DNA from: Pseudoselenomonas ruminantium | Lineage (GTDB): Bacteria > Bacillota > Negativicutes > Selenomonadales > Selenomonadaceae | Reading direction: 5' to 3' | NCBI RefSeq assembly: GCF_900142515.1 | Contig: NZ_FRBC01000011.1 | Span: 1 to 64,000 of the forward strand | Length of the DNA stretch: 64,000 nt | In this document: positions 16,541-25,400 of the stretch, piece after piece | Layout of the letters: each line of letters opens with the position of its first letter | Position numbering within the stretch: position 1 is the first letter of the stretch | Notes under the pieces: model-generated | What the model was told of the DNA's origin: nothing | The model's input: the letters and a program-made list of their open reading frames with translations, nothing else | The model's database searches: none | Translations under genes and position numbers: made by a program

Positions 16541-17860
16541 TTGGATAGTTCTGACGCGGGCCTATTACTGGCCTTAATGTTTATTTTTCTCTTCACCCTG
16601 GGTTTCTTCTCACTGATGGAAACTGCCCTTACCGAAAGCCATAAGAGCAAACTGGAAAAAATACAGGAGGATGGCGATGTCGCCGCAGGAAAAGCACTGG
16701 AGCTCCTGGAGCAGTCCGACCGCATGTTGTCGCTGTCCCAGATCGGCATCACCATGAGCAGTATCCTGATTGGTGTCTGCACAGGTGTATTGCTTGCGCC
16801 TATGATTGCAGCATTGCTGCCCCTTCCGCAGGCGGATTCTTTGGCACTGGTAATCAGTATCCTGCTGATTACCTATATCTCCCTGTTGCTGGGAGAATTC
16901 CTGCCCAAGAAAACAGCCCTGCACAATCCGGAAAAGATGCTCCTGAAATATCATGGCATCATGCGGACACTGGCCCAGATCAATCGGCCTTTCGTTTCCC
17001 TGCTGTCCGGTTCAGCCAATATGATCCTGCTGATTTTCGGCATCAACCCTTCATCTGCCGATACTGTTACCGAGGATGAAGTCAAGGATCTGATTGAACA
17101 GGGCACCGAAGATGGCACCTTTGAAAAAACAGAGCAGGCCATGGTGGACCGGATTTTCCATCTGAGTGACCAGACCGCCTATGCTCTGATGACGCCCCGT
17201 ACCCAGATGCTCTGGCTGGATCTGTCTGACTCCCTCTGGGAAAACATGCGGCTGATTCGGGAAACGCCGCAGGATATTTTCCCCGTAGGCCGGGACAGTC
17301 TCGATGATTTCTGCGGTGTGCTCTACGCCAAGGATCTACTCAATGCCACTTTGGCCCATGAGGTGCTGGATCTTTCCCAGTATATCCGCAAGCCCCTCTT
17401 CATCCCCCGTTCCATGGAAACTTTCCGAGTGCTCAAACAGTTCCATTCCACAGGCATCCATGAAGCCATGGTACTGGATGAATACGGCGGCGTGATTGGT
17501 TTTTTGACCATGGATGATATCCTGCAGGAGATTGCCGGTGAATCCTTCGCGGCCCATGAAGAGGACACGGCCCAGCTCACCCCCCGGGATGAAAACAGCT
17601 GGCTCGTGGACGGTCTCTACGATATCGATGACTTCAAAGAGCGCTTCTCCATTGAGGAACTGCCTGACGAAGATCATGACCATTACCAGACCATGGGCGG
17701 TTTCCTGACCTCCTACTTCGGTTATATCCCCAAAGCCGGGGAACGCATCGATTGGCAGGATTTCACCTTCGAAGTCGTGGATATGGATGGAGCACGCATT
17801 GATAAAATCATGATTACCCAGAATCCGCCCGCAGAGATCACAGAAACCGCCAACGAATAA
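16541..17860 (+). CDS. CNNM/CBS domain membrane protein (hemolysin C / CorC family)
   Basis: The 439-residue protein has an N-terminal CNNM transmembrane domain (residues 1-190, about four membrane segments, with the GEFLPKKTA signature), a CBS pair (about 205-340, with MTPRTQM and VLDEYGGVIGFLTMDDIL) and a C-terminal CorC_HlyC domain. Such proteins are linked to Mg2+ or Co2+ export and homeostasis; the old hemolysin name is misleading. The start is TTG after AAGGA at a long spacing of 12 bases. It is transcribed alone, divergent from the carbonic anhydrase-like gene. Confidence 0.92.
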   Translation: MDSSDAGLLLALMFIFLFTLGFFSLMETALTESHKSKLEKIQEDGDVAAGKALELLEQSDRMLSLSQIGITMSSILIGVCTGVLLAPMIAALLPLPQADSLALVISILLITYISLLLGEFLPKKTALHNPEKMLLKYHGIMRTLAQINRPFVSLLSGSANMILLIFGINPSSADTVTEDEVKDLIEQGTEDGTFEKTEQAMVDRIFHLSDQTAYALMTPRTQMLWLDLSDSLWENMRLIRETPQDIFPVGRDSLDDFCGVLYAKDLLNATLAHEVLDLSQYIRKPLFIPRSMETFRVLKQFHSTGIHEAMVLDEYGGVIGFLTMDDILQEIAGESFAAHEEDTAQLTPRDENSWLVDGLYDIDDFKERFSIEELPDEDHDHYQTMGGFLTSYFGYIPKAGERIDWQDFTFEVVDMDGARIDKIMITQNPPAEITETANE

Positions 17861-17876
17861 ATACGATGATGCAAAG

Positions 17877-17906
17877 GACCGCCTCTCTGAACCCTGAGAG
17901 GCGGTC
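17877..17906. terminator. Bidirectional terminator
   Basis: GACCGCCTCTC (17877-17887) and GAGAGGCGGTC (17896-17906) form a perfect 11-bp stem between the converging CNNM and methyltransferase genes. Confidence 0.8.
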
Positions 17907-17919
17907 ATTCGTATATGTG

Positions 17920-18678
17920 TTATTTGCTCGCTACGATACTGAATAAAGGAAGTGCATCGAATTTCATGGCCGCATCTACGCGAACCCGTGACGCAATATC
18001 TGCTTCAATCGTCACCTGCATGCCCAGACTGCGCAGGAACTCTTCATCCCAGCCAGGACGGCGATGGCTGCTGATACGCAGCTCATCTTTTATATCATTG
18101 CATTCCGTCACCAATTCCTGACGGATATTGGCATGGACATCCGCCTGATCATCCTTGCGTGAGAAGGTCATCAGCCCATAATCCGAATCAAAATTCAAGA
18201 GCCTGCCGCCTGGTTTCAGCACGCGCCGCCACTCACGATAAGCCTGCGTGGCATCCGGCAGCGTCCAGGTCAGATTGCGGCTGATGACCACATCGAAAAC
18301 GTCATCAGCAAAATCCAACTCCTGTGCATTCATCTTATGGAATTCTGCCCGATACCCTGCTGCCAACACATTCTGTTTAGCCTGATGCAACATATCTGCA
18401 GACATATCAATCCCCGTAACCCGGTGTCCCAAACTTCCCAACAGAATAGCAAAGAAGCCCGCGCCCGTTCCCACATCCAGAATCTTCAGGGACTCTGCTG
18501 TGTTCAGCTTTTCAGCCAGATAACCGCGCCAGGCCGCAGCACAAGGGCCGGCCAATTCCTTCAGCCGCAGCCTGCTGAAGTCACTGCTGCGTTCGTCCCA
18601 ATAGGTCTCAATCAGATGATTCAATGCTGCATCCTGATCATAAACAAAATTTTCTTGCTGTATCATACTGGTTCTCAT
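17920..18678 (-). CDS. Class I SAM-dependent methyltransferase
   Basis: A 252-residue single-domain Rossmann methyltransferase. Motif I is LDVGTGAGFFAILLG, followed by the acidic ribose-binding GIDMS, then FDVVISRNLTWTLPD (motif IV) and LKPGGRLLNFD. The substrate is unknown; the type resembles UbiE/Methyltransf_11 enzymes acting on small molecules. ATG 18678 has AGGAG 7 bases upstream; the upstream in-frame codon at 18732 lacks a suitable site. It stands alone between two terminators. Confidence 0.88.
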   Translation of the reverse strand: MRTSMIQQENFVYDQDAALNHLIETYWDERSSDFSRLRLKELAGPCAAAWRGYLAEKLNTAESLKILDVGTGAGFFAILLGSLGHRVTGIDMSADMLHQAKQNVLAAGYRAEFHKMNAQELDFADDVFDVVISRNLTWTLPDATQAYREWRRVLKPGGRLLNFDSDYGLMTFSRKDDQADVHANIRQELVTECNDIKDELRISSHRRPGWDEEFLRSLGMQVTIEADIASRVRVDAAMKFDALPLFSIVASK

Positions 18679-18733
18679 AATAAAACTCCTCAAGCCTTTC
18701 CCATTTCTCTCTCCATAGTTTACTATCTTCAAA

Positions 18734-18780
18734 GAAAAAAATTAAGCCCCCCGGGGGGTTCAAAATCCCCGAAGAGCTTG
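18734..18780 (-). terminator. Terminator of the D,D-carboxypeptidase gene
   Basis: A G/C-rich hairpin (CCCCCC and GGGGGG with an outer AAGC/GCTT pairing) is followed on the minus strand by AATTTTTTT. Confidence 0.75.
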
Positions 18781-18790
18781 TTTTTTCTTA

Positions 18791-19945
18791 TCATACTAAT
18801 CTTATAGCCCAGGAAAACATCTTAACCAGCCAGGAGCCAATGCTGAAACCACTGCTTACATCATCCGCCAGCATGTCTACATGCTCTACGTCCTTGCCAT
18901 TGTAGCTGACCACGATTTTTCCCACCGGTGTTCCGGCCTTCAAAGGCGCTTCCACAATCTTAGGCACTTCATACCGTATCGAATACTTGCTCTTATCCTC
19001 ACCATTTATCAAAGGATAATTAATATCCCGGGCAGGATAGAGCTTAGTGGAAGCCTGCTGTCCATTGGTCACCCAAACCTTTCGGTACCCTTTCTCCTGG
19101 GAAATGCCCTTGACCATTCTTACATGTTCAAAACCATAGTCCAGCAATTTCTTTGCATCACTGAAGCGATCATCCGGTGTGGGGGTCTTCATCAGCACCA
19201 CGATCAATTCCACACCATCACGTTTTGCCCCTACAGCCAGACATCCGCCGGCTGCCTGTGTCCAACCAGTTTTGATTCCCGTCATGCCCTCATATTTTTC
19301 CAGCAGTTTATTGGTATTATGTGCATGGAAGATTTTCGTATGGGGAGATGTCCAATGAATCGTGCGCTGCGGTTGACAAACAATCTCACGAAAAGCCTTG
19401 TTCTCCATCGCATATCGTGCCAGTTTCGCCATATCCCGTGCGGTAGAATAATGCCCCTTTTCCGTCAGCCCATTTGGATTGACAAAATGCGTATCCTTCA
19501 TATCCAATTCAGCGGCTTTACCATTCATGACTCCAGCAAAAGCCGTAACACTGCCAGCCATGGCCTCTCCAAGTGCCACTGCCGCACCATTATCCGATTC
19601 CAGCAACATACCATTGAGCAGTTCATCCGTCCGGATGCGCTCACCAGCCAACACCCCCAACGACGAAGATTCCGTATAGGCGGCCTCACGCGACATCATG
19701 ATCTCCGAACGCATATTCAGCTGCTCCAGTGCCAGTATTCCCGTCATCATCTTGGTCATACTAGCAGGATAAAGACGTTCATCTGCATTCTTTTCCCAAA
19801 TAACCCGCCCAGTAGAGGTTTCGATGATAATAGCTGCTTCTGCCGTGATATCCGGGGCATCACTTTCACCTGCTGATACCGGCAGCTGCACAGCCAACAT
19901 ACAGACTCCGATAAAGACTGCTACAAGCTTTTGCCAGAATTTCAA
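18791..19945 (-). CDS. D-alanyl-D-alanine carboxypeptidase (DacF/PBP5 type)
   Basis: This secreted peptidoglycan enzyme trims the terminal D-Ala of stem peptides. It has a signal peptide (residues 1-25, ending PVSAG), then the serine-peptidase S11 triads SMTK (Ser62, Lys65), SDN (117-119) and KTG (225-227), and a C-terminal PBP5-type beta domain. A hydrophobic tail (GSWLVKMFSWAIRLV) could anchor it to the membrane as an amphipathic helix. The length of 384 is normal. It is transcribed alone, with a terminator behind. Confidence 0.95.
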   Translation of the reverse strand: MKFWQKLVAVFIGVCMLAVQLPVSAGESDAPDITAEAAIIIETSTGRVIWEKNADERLYPASMTKMMTGILALEQLNMRSEIMMSREAAYTESSSLGVLAGERIRTDELLNGMLLESDNGAAVALGEAMAGSVTAFAGVMNGKAAELDMKDTHFVNPNGLTEKGHYSTARDMAKLARYAMENKAFREIVCQPQRTIHWTSPHTKIFHAHNTNKLLEKYEGMTGIKTGWTQAAGGCLAVGAKRDGVELIVVLMKTPTPDDRFSDAKKLLDYGFEHVRMVKGISQEKGYRKVWVTNGQQASTKLYPARDINYPLINGEDKSKYSIRYEVPKIVEAPLKAGTPVGKIVVSYNGKDVEHVDMLADDVSSGFSIGSWLVKMFSWAIRLV

Positions 19946-19984
19946 AATAAAATCTCCCTCGATAAAACATAAAAAGTCAAAAAT

Positions 19985-20012
19985 AAAAGGCTCTCCTTTT
20001 GGAAAGCCTCTT
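19985..20012 (-). terminator. Terminator after the M16 peptidase gene
   Basis: AGGCTCTCC (19988-19996) pairs with GGAAAGCCT (20001-20009), one mismatch, followed on the minus strand by TTTTATTTTTG. A second small stem (GGAAAAA with TTTTTTCC, about 20052-20078) lies between it and the stop codon. Confidence 0.75.
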
Positions 20013-20125
20013 TAGTATAACACGTTCTGGAAATTTATGCATTTATTTTCAGGAAAAATTTACCAGTTTTTTCCTTTCAAACATACCGTGACCCAGATGC
20101 GGTATCTGCCGATGAACACGTTCCA

Positions 20126-23041
20126 TCAAAGCGCCGGACGTACTTCACCGAATATCTCTTTATGCGCATTGATCTTTTCCTGTCCTCCAAATACACACAG
20201 AACATTTTCAGCCATGCAATCTTTCACCATTGCAGCCAATTTTTGGACATCCGCCTGACGCGTATCCAGGATTTCATCCCTAGCCTGTTGGCGATCTGCT
20301 TCTGTAATCCCCCTGAGCCAGCAAGTGGCCGCCGCGCTGCCTTTCATCTGTGGCGTAAGCGGCGTATCAATACCACTCATGGTGCCAATGATATACTTAT
20401 CCATTTCCCGTTCTGAAGCAGCAAATCCAGCAATGTAATCAGCGGTACCATCAAATACAGCCAATGTCTCCGTAAGGTTTGGATCGCGATAGGAGCCAAA
20501 ATACATCATACCATTACGATTGAAACTGGTAAACGCACCATAAGCCCCACCTTGCACGCGGATTTTGGTCCAGAAATAATCATAACGCAAAATGGTTTCT
20601 AATACATGCATGGTTCCTGTAAAACCATAACCAAGTTTCAGGAAGTTGGCTCCTTTGCCTACATACTGCACCCGGCTGGATGAGGTAAGCCCCTCGTTCA
20701 AAGCACGCAAATCCCAATGATATTCCTGAGCGGGGTAGGTTTCAGTCCCTAATCCCTGCTGGAAGCGGCTGAAATCTGCAGCAAAACCATCATAAGCTGC
20801 AGCATTATCTGTCACACTGACAATCAAATTGCGGCGGTTAAAGATTTTCCGTGCCAGCTCGCTGAGTTTTGCGCTGATAGCCGGCAAATTACCGGGGAAA
20901 TCCGCCAACACGCCTTTAATGAAAGGATAAAAAGCCAATCCTCCCTCATCTGCATAACGCCCTGCCGGCGTCAGATAACCGGCCAGACGAGCACTGACGA
21001 CCTGATGCGCAGAACGCTGCAGATTCAATTCGATAGTTGCCTGCTCCTGTTCCAAAAGCTCCCGCATCCGCTTTTCATCCTGGAACCGGCTGGTCATGAG
21101 GATTTCCTGCAGCAACTCCAGCAACTGTGGCATCTTTTCCCGCAAGACCTTAGCCTTGACTTTAAACTTCGGTACGCTGGAATCCGGCTCATTCTTTTTC
21201 GTATAAGTAACCATATCATAGGTGATGCCACCAGTATGCAGATTCTTGCGATTAGCCAGCTCTGCATAAGTGCTCACTTCCGTATCCACATTGCCGAGCA
21301 ACTCACTCAACAAAAATGCATACGGGAGATCTTCCTGCGGCACGACCTGGGCATCAAAGAGCATACTGACATAGGTAATGCCACTGGTTTCAACATCACT
21401 GAACAAGATTTTCGTGCCATCCAGATCTTTTTCCTCTAAAGGCAATTCATAGGCCTTGCGGCGGATATCACTAAGCTTCAGCAGCGGAATCGTCCTTAGT
21501 GCTTCTTCCGTATCCTCACTCTGCTGCCGCGCTTTCAATGCTTTGTTTTCCTCAATCAGCTGAGCTATTTCTTCCTTGCTCAGTTCAGCTTTATGAGCGG
21601 CCAGGATCTCAGTCTGTTTTGCCTCCCGCTCTGCTGCCATTTTCGAGGAAGGTGCCATCGTAATCAAGGCAGCATGCTTGTTGGCTAGGAAGTACCGGCG
21701 GATCAGATCTTCAAAATAGCCGTTATCCAGACCTTCCTTCATGGCCTTCAGTGTGCTTTCATACCCCAATACTGTCTCCGGTAAGCCATCATAGAGCCAG
21801 GTCTTCATGATACGGATGCCATAAATAAGCCCCTTGGGCGCAGAGCCGAAATCCGACTCCCGCAAGCGGAATTCCAGCAGATTGATGGATGCTTCCAAAA
21901 GGGTACGATCAATTCCCTCATCAGCCAATCTCTGCAATGTTTCCAGCACAATGCGATAAAACTCATCTGCCTTTTCAGATTCAGAATTGTTGATGATAAT
22001 GCTGAAGAACGGCTGTAATATGTCATCTTCAAAAGAAGAATCCACATCCTTGCCCAACTGGGCATCCAACAAGGCTTTGCGCAAAGGTGCCGCCGGCGTC
22101 CGCAGCAATGCATGTTCCAGGATTTCCAATCCCATCATGTCTACAGGGTTCAGCGATTCGCCTGTCACCCAGTTAAGAGAAAGGAACGTCTTGTCCGCAG
22201 TCTCTTCATCCGAACTCACAGGATATTGCAGCTCCTTGCGCTGCAAACTGGTAAACTTTTCCTGTCTTTCAATGTGCGAATCCAAGGAGATTCTTTCAAA
22301 ATCTGACAGGTATTCCTGATCCAAATAGGCCAGCTTTTCCTCAATATCCATATCACCATAAAGATAGATATAGCTGTTGCTGGGATGATAATAGCGCTGA
22401 TGAAAATCCTTGAACATCTCATAAGTCAGCTGGGGAATAGCTTCCGGATCTCCACCAGATTCATACCCATATGTAGTATCCGGATAAAGAGTTGCCATAA
22501 TGTGATTTTCCAATAAATCATCCGGAGAGGACAGCGCCCCCTTCATTTCATTATAGACAACACCGCTATAAATCAAAGGATCATCAGCTTTTTCAATTTC
22601 ATAATGCCATCCTTCCTGCATCAGGATCTGCGGATTCTCCAGCATAGCAGGGTAGAACACCGCATCAAGGTATACATCCATCAGATTCTGAAAGTCCTTA
22701 TCATTGCGGCTAGCCACAGGATACATGGTCTTATCCGGATAAGTCATGGCATTGAGGAAGGTATTCAAAGATCCCTTCACCAGCTCCACAAACGGTTCTT
22801 TCAACGGATACTTGCGGCTGCCGCAAAGAGTCGAATGCTCCACAATATGCGCAACGCCTGTGTCATCAAATGGCGGTGTGCGAAAGCTGATGGAAAATAC
22901 TTTATTATCATCATCATTCTGCAAAAAAAAGAGACGGGCCCCGCTTTTTTCGTGTTCAAATGTCCAGGCAATAGAACTTGTTTCCTTGCTTTCGCTGCAA
23001 TTTATTACTTTAAATCCATGAATATGGTCATTGATCTTCAC
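20126..23041 (-). CDS. M16C family zinc metallopeptidase (presequence-protease type)
   Basis: This 971-residue enzyme has the inverted zinc motif HIVEH (about residue 65-69) near the start and the distal Glu region expected for M16 peptidases. It then shows the full two-half clam-shell length of the PreP/Cym1 subgroup, including the M16C-associated middle region. No signal peptide is present, so it probably degrades unstructured peptides in the cytoplasm. The start is taken as GTG 23041 because AGGAG lies 7 bases upstream; the longer frame from TTG 23077 has no such site. It is 43 bases downstream of the heptose-kinase homologue and likely co-transcribed. Confidence 0.92.
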   Translation of the reverse strand: MKINDHIHGFKVINCSESKETSSIAWTFEHEKSGARLFFLQNDDDNKVFSISFRTPPFDDTGVAHIVEHSTLCGSRKYPLKEPFVELVKGSLNTFLNAMTYPDKTMYPVASRNDKDFQNLMDVYLDAVFYPAMLENPQILMQEGWHYEIEKADDPLIYSGVVYNEMKGALSSPDDLLENHIMATLYPDTTYGYESGGDPEAIPQLTYEMFKDFHQRYYHPSNSYIYLYGDMDIEEKLAYLDQEYLSDFERISLDSHIERQEKFTSLQRKELQYPVSSDEETADKTFLSLNWVTGESLNPVDMMGLEILEHALLRTPAAPLRKALLDAQLGKDVDSSFEDDILQPFFSIIINNSESEKADEFYRIVLETLQRLADEGIDRTLLEASINLLEFRLRESDFGSAPKGLIYGIRIMKTWLYDGLPETVLGYESTLKAMKEGLDNGYFEDLIRRYFLANKHAALITMAPSSKMAAEREAKQTEILAAHKAELSKEEIAQLIEENKALKARQQSEDTEEALRTIPLLKLSDIRRKAYELPLEEKDLDGTKILFSDVETSGITYVSMLFDAQVVPQEDLPYAFLLSELLGNVDTEVSTYAELANRKNLHTGGITYDMVTYTKKNEPDSSVPKFKVKAKVLREKMPQLLELLQEILMTSRFQDEKRMRELLEQEQATIELNLQRSAHQVVSARLAGYLTPAGRYADEGGLAFYPFIKGVLADFPGNLPAISAKLSELARKIFNRRNLIVSVTDNAAAYDGFAADFSRFQQGLGTETYPAQEYHWDLRALNEGLTSSSRVQYVGKGANFLKLGYGFTGTMHVLETILRYDYFWTKIRVQGGAYGAFTSFNRNGMMYFGSYRDPNLTETLAVFDGTADYIAGFAASEREMDKYIIGTMSGIDTPLTPQMKGSAAATCWLRGITEADRQQARDEILDTRQADVQKLAAMVKDCMAENVLCVFGGQEKINAHKEIFGEVRPAL

Positions 23042-23084
23042 AAAATCACTCCTGTTTTGCAATTTATTATCCTGCAATATTATA

Positions 23085-24065
23085 TCACTGTATCAGCAAG
23101 CTCTCAAGTTCCTCACGCGTAACGGCATAGGTTCCCAACCTGGCCACAACCCGGCTGGCTGCCAGATTAGCAAGGTATGCGCCCAAAGCTGGCGGCAAAC
23201 CGCCCGCCAAAGTCAGGCCAAACACAGCCGTTACCGCATCAGTAGCCCCCAATACATCAAAAAGTTCCTGCGCTTTGGTTGGAATATGTATCGTCTCATT
23301 TTCCTGCACCAAAGCCATGCCCTTCTGCGAACGGGTGGCGATGATATTCTTGATATGGAATTTACGCATCAGATAGTGACATGCCTTCTCCACTGCGGCA
23401 TCTTCATTTTCAATCGGTTGCAGGAGCTGCTGATTGATACGCTTTAAATTCGATACGATGTAATCCGCATTCCGATAATTCACCCAGGAAGAGGTACTCA
23501 TATCCACTACCACCGGCACACCATGATTGTGGCATTTCTCAATGATCCAATTGCAGGATGCATCAGTGCAAGCGCCATTGGCATGGTCCGAAATAATGAC
23601 ACAGTCCAAACTCTCACTGAGTTTTTCACCAATATACTGTTCGAAGCGCGCCATATCCTGCAAGTCAATGGCCTGATCTGCCTCAAAATCCACGCGGAAC
23701 ATCTGCTGGTTGTCGCTCATGACACGCACTTTTGTCGTAGTCGGCCGACTCGTATAGATAAGTCCAGTGGCATCAATACCGTAATGCTGAAACTTTTCCA
23801 CCAGACTTTCACAATGTGTATCCTTACCTACAAAACCGGTGATGCTGACCTGGCACCCTAATACAGCCAAACTATATGCAATATTGGCGCCGCCCCCCAG
23901 TTTTTCCGATGATGATTTCACCCGCGTGATGGGAACGGGAGCTTCACCGGATATACGGGTCACTTCACCGTAGTAATACTTATCCAGCATGATATCTCCC
24001 GCCACTAATACCTTACACTGTTTGGGCTTCTCAGCTAAAAAGTCCCGCAGACGCTGTCCATCCAT
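23085..24065 (-). CDS. PfkB-family kinase related to heptose-7-phosphate kinase (HldE N-terminal domain)
   Basis: The 326-residue protein aligns along its length with the kinase half of HldE/RfaE, which makes heptose-1,7-bisphosphate for LPS: VLVAGDIMLDKYYYGEVTRI, GGGANIAYSLAVLG and TRSQKGMALVQ are typical. There is no nucleotidyltransferase half. Several normally fixed positions differ: the anion-hole GAGD is GATD, DYAKG is DHANG, and the substrate-side DPKG is DMST. It may therefore be a specialised or altered-substrate kinase. ATG 24065 has GGAG 6 bases upstream. A TTGACA at 24201-24196 may be its -35 box. Confidence 0.75.
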   Translation of the reverse strand: MDGQRLRDFLAEKPKQCKVLVAGDIMLDKYYYGEVTRISGEAPVPITRVKSSSEKLGGGANIAYSLAVLGCQVSITGFVGKDTHCESLVEKFQHYGIDATGLIYTSRPTTTKVRVMSDNQQMFRVDFEADQAIDLQDMARFEQYIGEKLSESLDCVIISDHANGACTDASCNWIIEKCHNHGVPVVVDMSTSSWVNYRNADYIVSNLKRINQQLLQPIENEDAAVEKACHYLMRKFHIKNIIATRSQKGMALVQENETIHIPTKAQELFDVLGATDAVTAVFGLTLAGGLPPALGAYLANLAASRVVARLGTYAVTREELESLLIQ

Positions 24066-24194
24066 ATTAAACTCCATTCCACCGCTGTCGCTGACGGCAC
24101 AAAGATGATTGAAAATGAAGGTGCGACACTCCTTTATTTCGTATATTCGCTAAAAAGAAAAAAAACTCCTGCTATACAACTTTACAAGTAAAAG

Positions 24195-24224
24195 CTGTCA
24201 AAAGATAACAATCCATGCTATAAT
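24195..24224 (+). promoter_or_regulatory. Promoter of the ASCH-like gene, overlapping a divergent -35 box
   Basis: CTGTCA (24195-24200) and TATAAT (24219-24224) with TG one base before the latter make an extended -10 promoter. On the other strand the same bases give TTGACA (24201-24196) for the kinase gene, so the two divergent promoters would share polymerase contacts. Confidence 0.6.
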
Positions 24225-24271
24225 AAAAAACAAGTAATTATTATACATAAACAGATAGGAGATGTTGCTTT

Positions 24272-24625
24272 ATGATGGCCTTGAATTTTCAAGCTGCCAA
24301 GCATAAGAAAATGCTGATGGAGCGCACCAAGAATTGTACGGTACGCTTAGGAGATGTCAGCCAGCTGTATCCCGAAGGCTCTGTTGTCTGGATTACCACC
24401 GGCGTAAAAGGTGAGCCAAAGCTCAAACTCTATCCGGCTTATCTCGACAAGGTACGGGTTAAGACCATGGGGACCCTGACGTCCAATGATTTAGGTCATC
24501 AAAATCCGGAAATAAACTCCCAAGAGGAACTGGTGGCGGATTTTGAGAAAATCTACAAACGCCGTATCCTGATGGAAGATACCGTTACCGTTATCTATTT
24601 CACAGAGATCCACGAATCCCTGTAA
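24272..24625 (+). CDS. Small ASCH/PUA-like protein (tentative)
   Basis: A 117-residue protein with no export signal. Its pattern (MALNFQAAKHKKMLMERT, NCTVRLGDVSQLYPEGSVVW) resembles ASCH-superfamily proteins, where a K-x-x-T-x-R-like segment follows the first helix; such folds often bind RNA or modified nucleosides. The match is by pattern only. ATG 24272 follows AGGAG with about 10 bases. It is a single-gene unit with its own promoter and a strong terminator. Confidence 0.6.
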   Translation: MMALNFQAAKHKKMLMERTKNCTVRLGDVSQLYPEGSVVWITTGVKGEPKLKLYPAYLDKVRVKTMGTLTSNDLGHQNPEINSQEELVADFEKIYKRRILMEDTVTVIYFTEIHESL

Positions 24626-24630
24626 AACAT

Positions 24631-24666
24631 AATGGGCACAGCTACTATTGCGTAGCTGTGCCCATT
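24631..24666. terminator. Bidirectional terminator
   Basis: A perfect 15-bp stem (AATGGGCACAGCTAC with its complement at 24652-24666) has a 6-base loop. It lies between the converging ASCH-like and SIMPL genes. Confidence 0.9.
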
Positions 24667-24684
24667 ATCATATAACTATGGAAA

Positions 24685-25386
24685 TCAATGGTCTGATAAA
24701 AGAAAATCAATATGTACTGAAGCATCCAGAGAAATCGTCCCTGGCTCTATATTGGTATCAGCAGCCTTCGCAGCCATCATCATATTGCCACTATAAGAAC
24801 GCGCTTCGATATAGCCGGTACTTTCTGATACCGACTTGATGCCCACAATCTGCCGGCCCAAACCACGGGCGATGATATCTGCCTTATTGCGGGCATCAGC
24901 AATCGCCTGTTCTAAGGCTTCCTGACGAACTTTATTCTGATTGCTGACAGAAAAACGCAAAGAAGTGACCTCATTTGCACCAGCATTCAACGCTGCATCA
25001 ATGATTTTTCCAATCTTGGCCACATCCCGGACATTAACCTGCAGGGAGTGATTGGCCGTATAGCCACTGATTTCATTACGTCTTTTTTCATCCATATGGT
25101 AATCAGGAGCAAAGGAAAAATTCTGGCTCTTAATATCATTAGCAGCTACTCCCATCCTTTGCAAAGCCTGGGTTATTGCTGCCGATTTTTGCGCATTTTC
25201 TGCCTGTGCCTGATTGGCATTACGTGCGTGAGTAGTCACTCCTACCGTTATAACAGCCTGATCAGGAGTTATAGCAGCACTGCCACGTCCATCCACCGAT
25301 AAAACAGGTGCCTCTGCTGCCAAGGCCATGGGCATGCACAAGACCACCATTGCTGCAAACGCAACGAAAAACTTAGCAAACCTCAT
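24685..25386 (-). CDS. SIMPL domain (DUF541) protein, secreted
   Basis: The 233-residue protein has a signal peptide (residues 1-24, ending MALAAE) and one SIMPL/DUF541 domain starting LSVDGRGSAAITPDQAVITV. Family members are periplasmic or outer-membrane-associated oligomers (for example Omp28/BP26) whose role is poorly defined, sometimes tied to oxidative stress. ATG 25386 is preferred for its GGGGG site 5 bases upstream. It follows the M24 peptidase gene with a 14-base gap. Confidence 0.9.
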   Translation of the reverse strand: MRFAKFFVAFAAMVVLCMPMALAAEAPVLSVDGRGSAAITPDQAVITVGVTTHARNANQAQAENAQKSAAITQALQRMGVAANDIKSQNFSFAPDYHMDEKRRNEISGYTANHSLQVNVRDVAKIGKIIDAALNAGANEVTSLRFSVSNQNKVRQEALEQAIADARNKADIIARGLGRQIVGIKSVSESTGYIEARSYSGNMMMAAKAADTNIEPGTISLDASVHIDFLLSDH

Positions 25387-25400
25387 AAAAACCCCCGCTA

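Noticed and set aside
16541-17860. Hemolysin function for the CNNM/CBS protein
   Set aside because: The name is historical; the domains point to divalent-cation handling.
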